A stretch of 64,000 bases of DNA from JACCZX01 sp963786295 (GTDB lineage: Bacteria; Pseudomonadota; Gammaproteobacteria; Burkholderiales; Burkholderiaceae_F): the NCBI GenBank assembly GCA_963786295.1, contig CAWAYV010000032.1, forward strand, positions 1 to 64,000. The letters are read 5' to 3'. Made by a program: the position numbers and the translations under genes. The notes beneath the pieces are model-generated. The model saw only the letters and a list, made by a program, of their open reading frames with translations, ran no database searches and was not told where the DNA came from. Numbering within the stretch: position 1 is the first letter of the stretch; every line of letters begins with the position of its first letter. Below, one piece after another: positions 63,447 to 64,000 of the stretch.

Positions 63447-64000
63447 TCAGTCATCGCAGAGCAGCCGAACCTTGCGCTCGGCCCTGGCGAATGTCTCATC
63501 ATCGTTCGACTTCAACACTTCGTCCTTTGCCGCGTTGCAGGCAGCCGCATCGCGTGTTGCGTTAGGAGGAGCTTTGGCCCCCGCCGCGCACTGGCGGTCG
63601 TCCACCAATCGCAGGTTCACGTACGCGCCTTGCTCGAGCGCGACGCAATCACCAATACGCATGCCGGCCTCATCGGTGACAACCGTGGTGGTTGTCTTGC
63701 CGCCCACCAGAATCGTGTACTCGAACGCCTGTTTCGAGCTCGCATGCTTCGCGATCTGTTGTCCCGCCACGCCACCTGCGACGCCGCGTAGTGCCTGGTT
63801 GCTGCCCGACCGGTTCCTGCCGGAAATGAGACCTATCGACCCACCGACCAATGCACCCGCACCTTGTGCCTGGCGGTTCTCCACGGTAACTGGCTTCACC
63901 GCAGTGATCTTTCCGTAATTGACGCTGGTCTGCGCCACCGCCGCACTGGTCGCTAGCGTCCCTCCGACAAGCGCGTAAACGCATAGACCGAGTCGAAGCG
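63447..64000 (-). CDS. Glycine-zipper outer-membrane protein (SlyB-like), partial
   Basis: The N-terminus lies beyond the window. In frame up to 64000 the chain reads LRLGLCVYALVGGTLATSAAVAQ, a signal peptide, then YGKITAVKPVTVENRQAQGAGALVGGSIGLISGRNRSGSNQALRGVAGGVAGQQIAKHAS, a glycine-zipper 2TM core like SlyB, and EYTILVGGKTTTTVVTDEAGMRIGDCVALEQGAYVNLRLVD. The last 40 residues add two Cys. SlyB-like lipoproteins stabilise the outer membrane. Likely cotranscribed with the DUF3313 gene. Confidence 0.82.
   Translation of the reverse strand, partial: LRLGLCVYALVGGTLATSAAVAQTSVNYGKITAVKPVTVENRQAQGAGALVGGSIGLISGRNRSGSNQALRGVAGGVAGQQIAKHASSKQAFEYTILVGGKTTTTVVTDEAGMRIGDCVALEQGAYVNLRLVDDRQCAAGAKAPPNATRDAAACNAAKDEVLKSNDDETFARAERKVRLLCDD

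Overview
The window reads as chromosomal DNA of a GC-rich betaproteobacterium (Burkholderiales in the broad sense), probably from a draft or metagenome assembly. Pointers are the order gshA-gshB-EIIA(Man)-HPr-EI, a TorF-like porin-glnK-amtB operon behind a sigma-54-type promoter, ubiK next to comM/yifB, aceK, and several Ysc84, DUF3313, DUF4105 and LssY_C envelope proteins. I see no rRNA, tRNA, CRISPR, complete insertion sequence or prophage gene. The lineage call is inference from gene content only.

Layout. 1-15.7 kb is mostly metabolic: recQ (minus), then a plus-strand run with two acyl-CoA dehydrogenases, a frameshifted thiolase, aceK, an ASCH-GNAT fusion, two LysE/RhtB exporters, an SDR, RidA, a methyltransferase, a DsbA-like isomerase and cyanide-insensitive-type cydAB. 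15.7-20.5 kb (minus) is glutathione synthesis joined by overlapping genes to an incomplete regulatory PTS. 20.8-25.5 kb (minus) has a linker-repeat lipoprotein, an ATGA-coupled ECF sigma / anti-sigma / subtilase set followed by a porin, and a transglutaminase-like protein. 25.7-28.6 kb is the ammonium operon. 28.7-34.3 kb holds ubiK, an Mrr-like membrane protein, comM, a YbaY-META protein and an MltF-type transglycosylase.

34.3-39.3 kb is an unusual block: a very GC-rich AsmA-like gene and its coupled outer-membrane transporter, flanked by two direct copies of the 3' end of a patatin/BamA gene. 39.3-44 kb is a two-component locus (MASE1-PAS hybrid-free histidine kinase, FixJ-type regulator, stand-alone receiver) with matching palindromes upstream. 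44-64 kb is an envelope/accessory region: two type Vd patatin-like autotransporter phospholipases, a membrane cNMP-binding protein, Ysc84 lipid binder, aquaporin, a series of lipoproteins (DUF900 hydrolase, paired LssY_C proteins with an alpha/beta hydrolase), DUF3604, DUF4239, DUF4105, DUF3313 and a glycine-zipper protein running off the end.

At least a dozen otherwise well-conserved genes are broken by single-base frameshifts, nearly all of them +1 insertions and several in short homopolymers or hairpins. Sequence error is the most economical explanation, so I annotate these as one composite gene each and give the approximate shift position.
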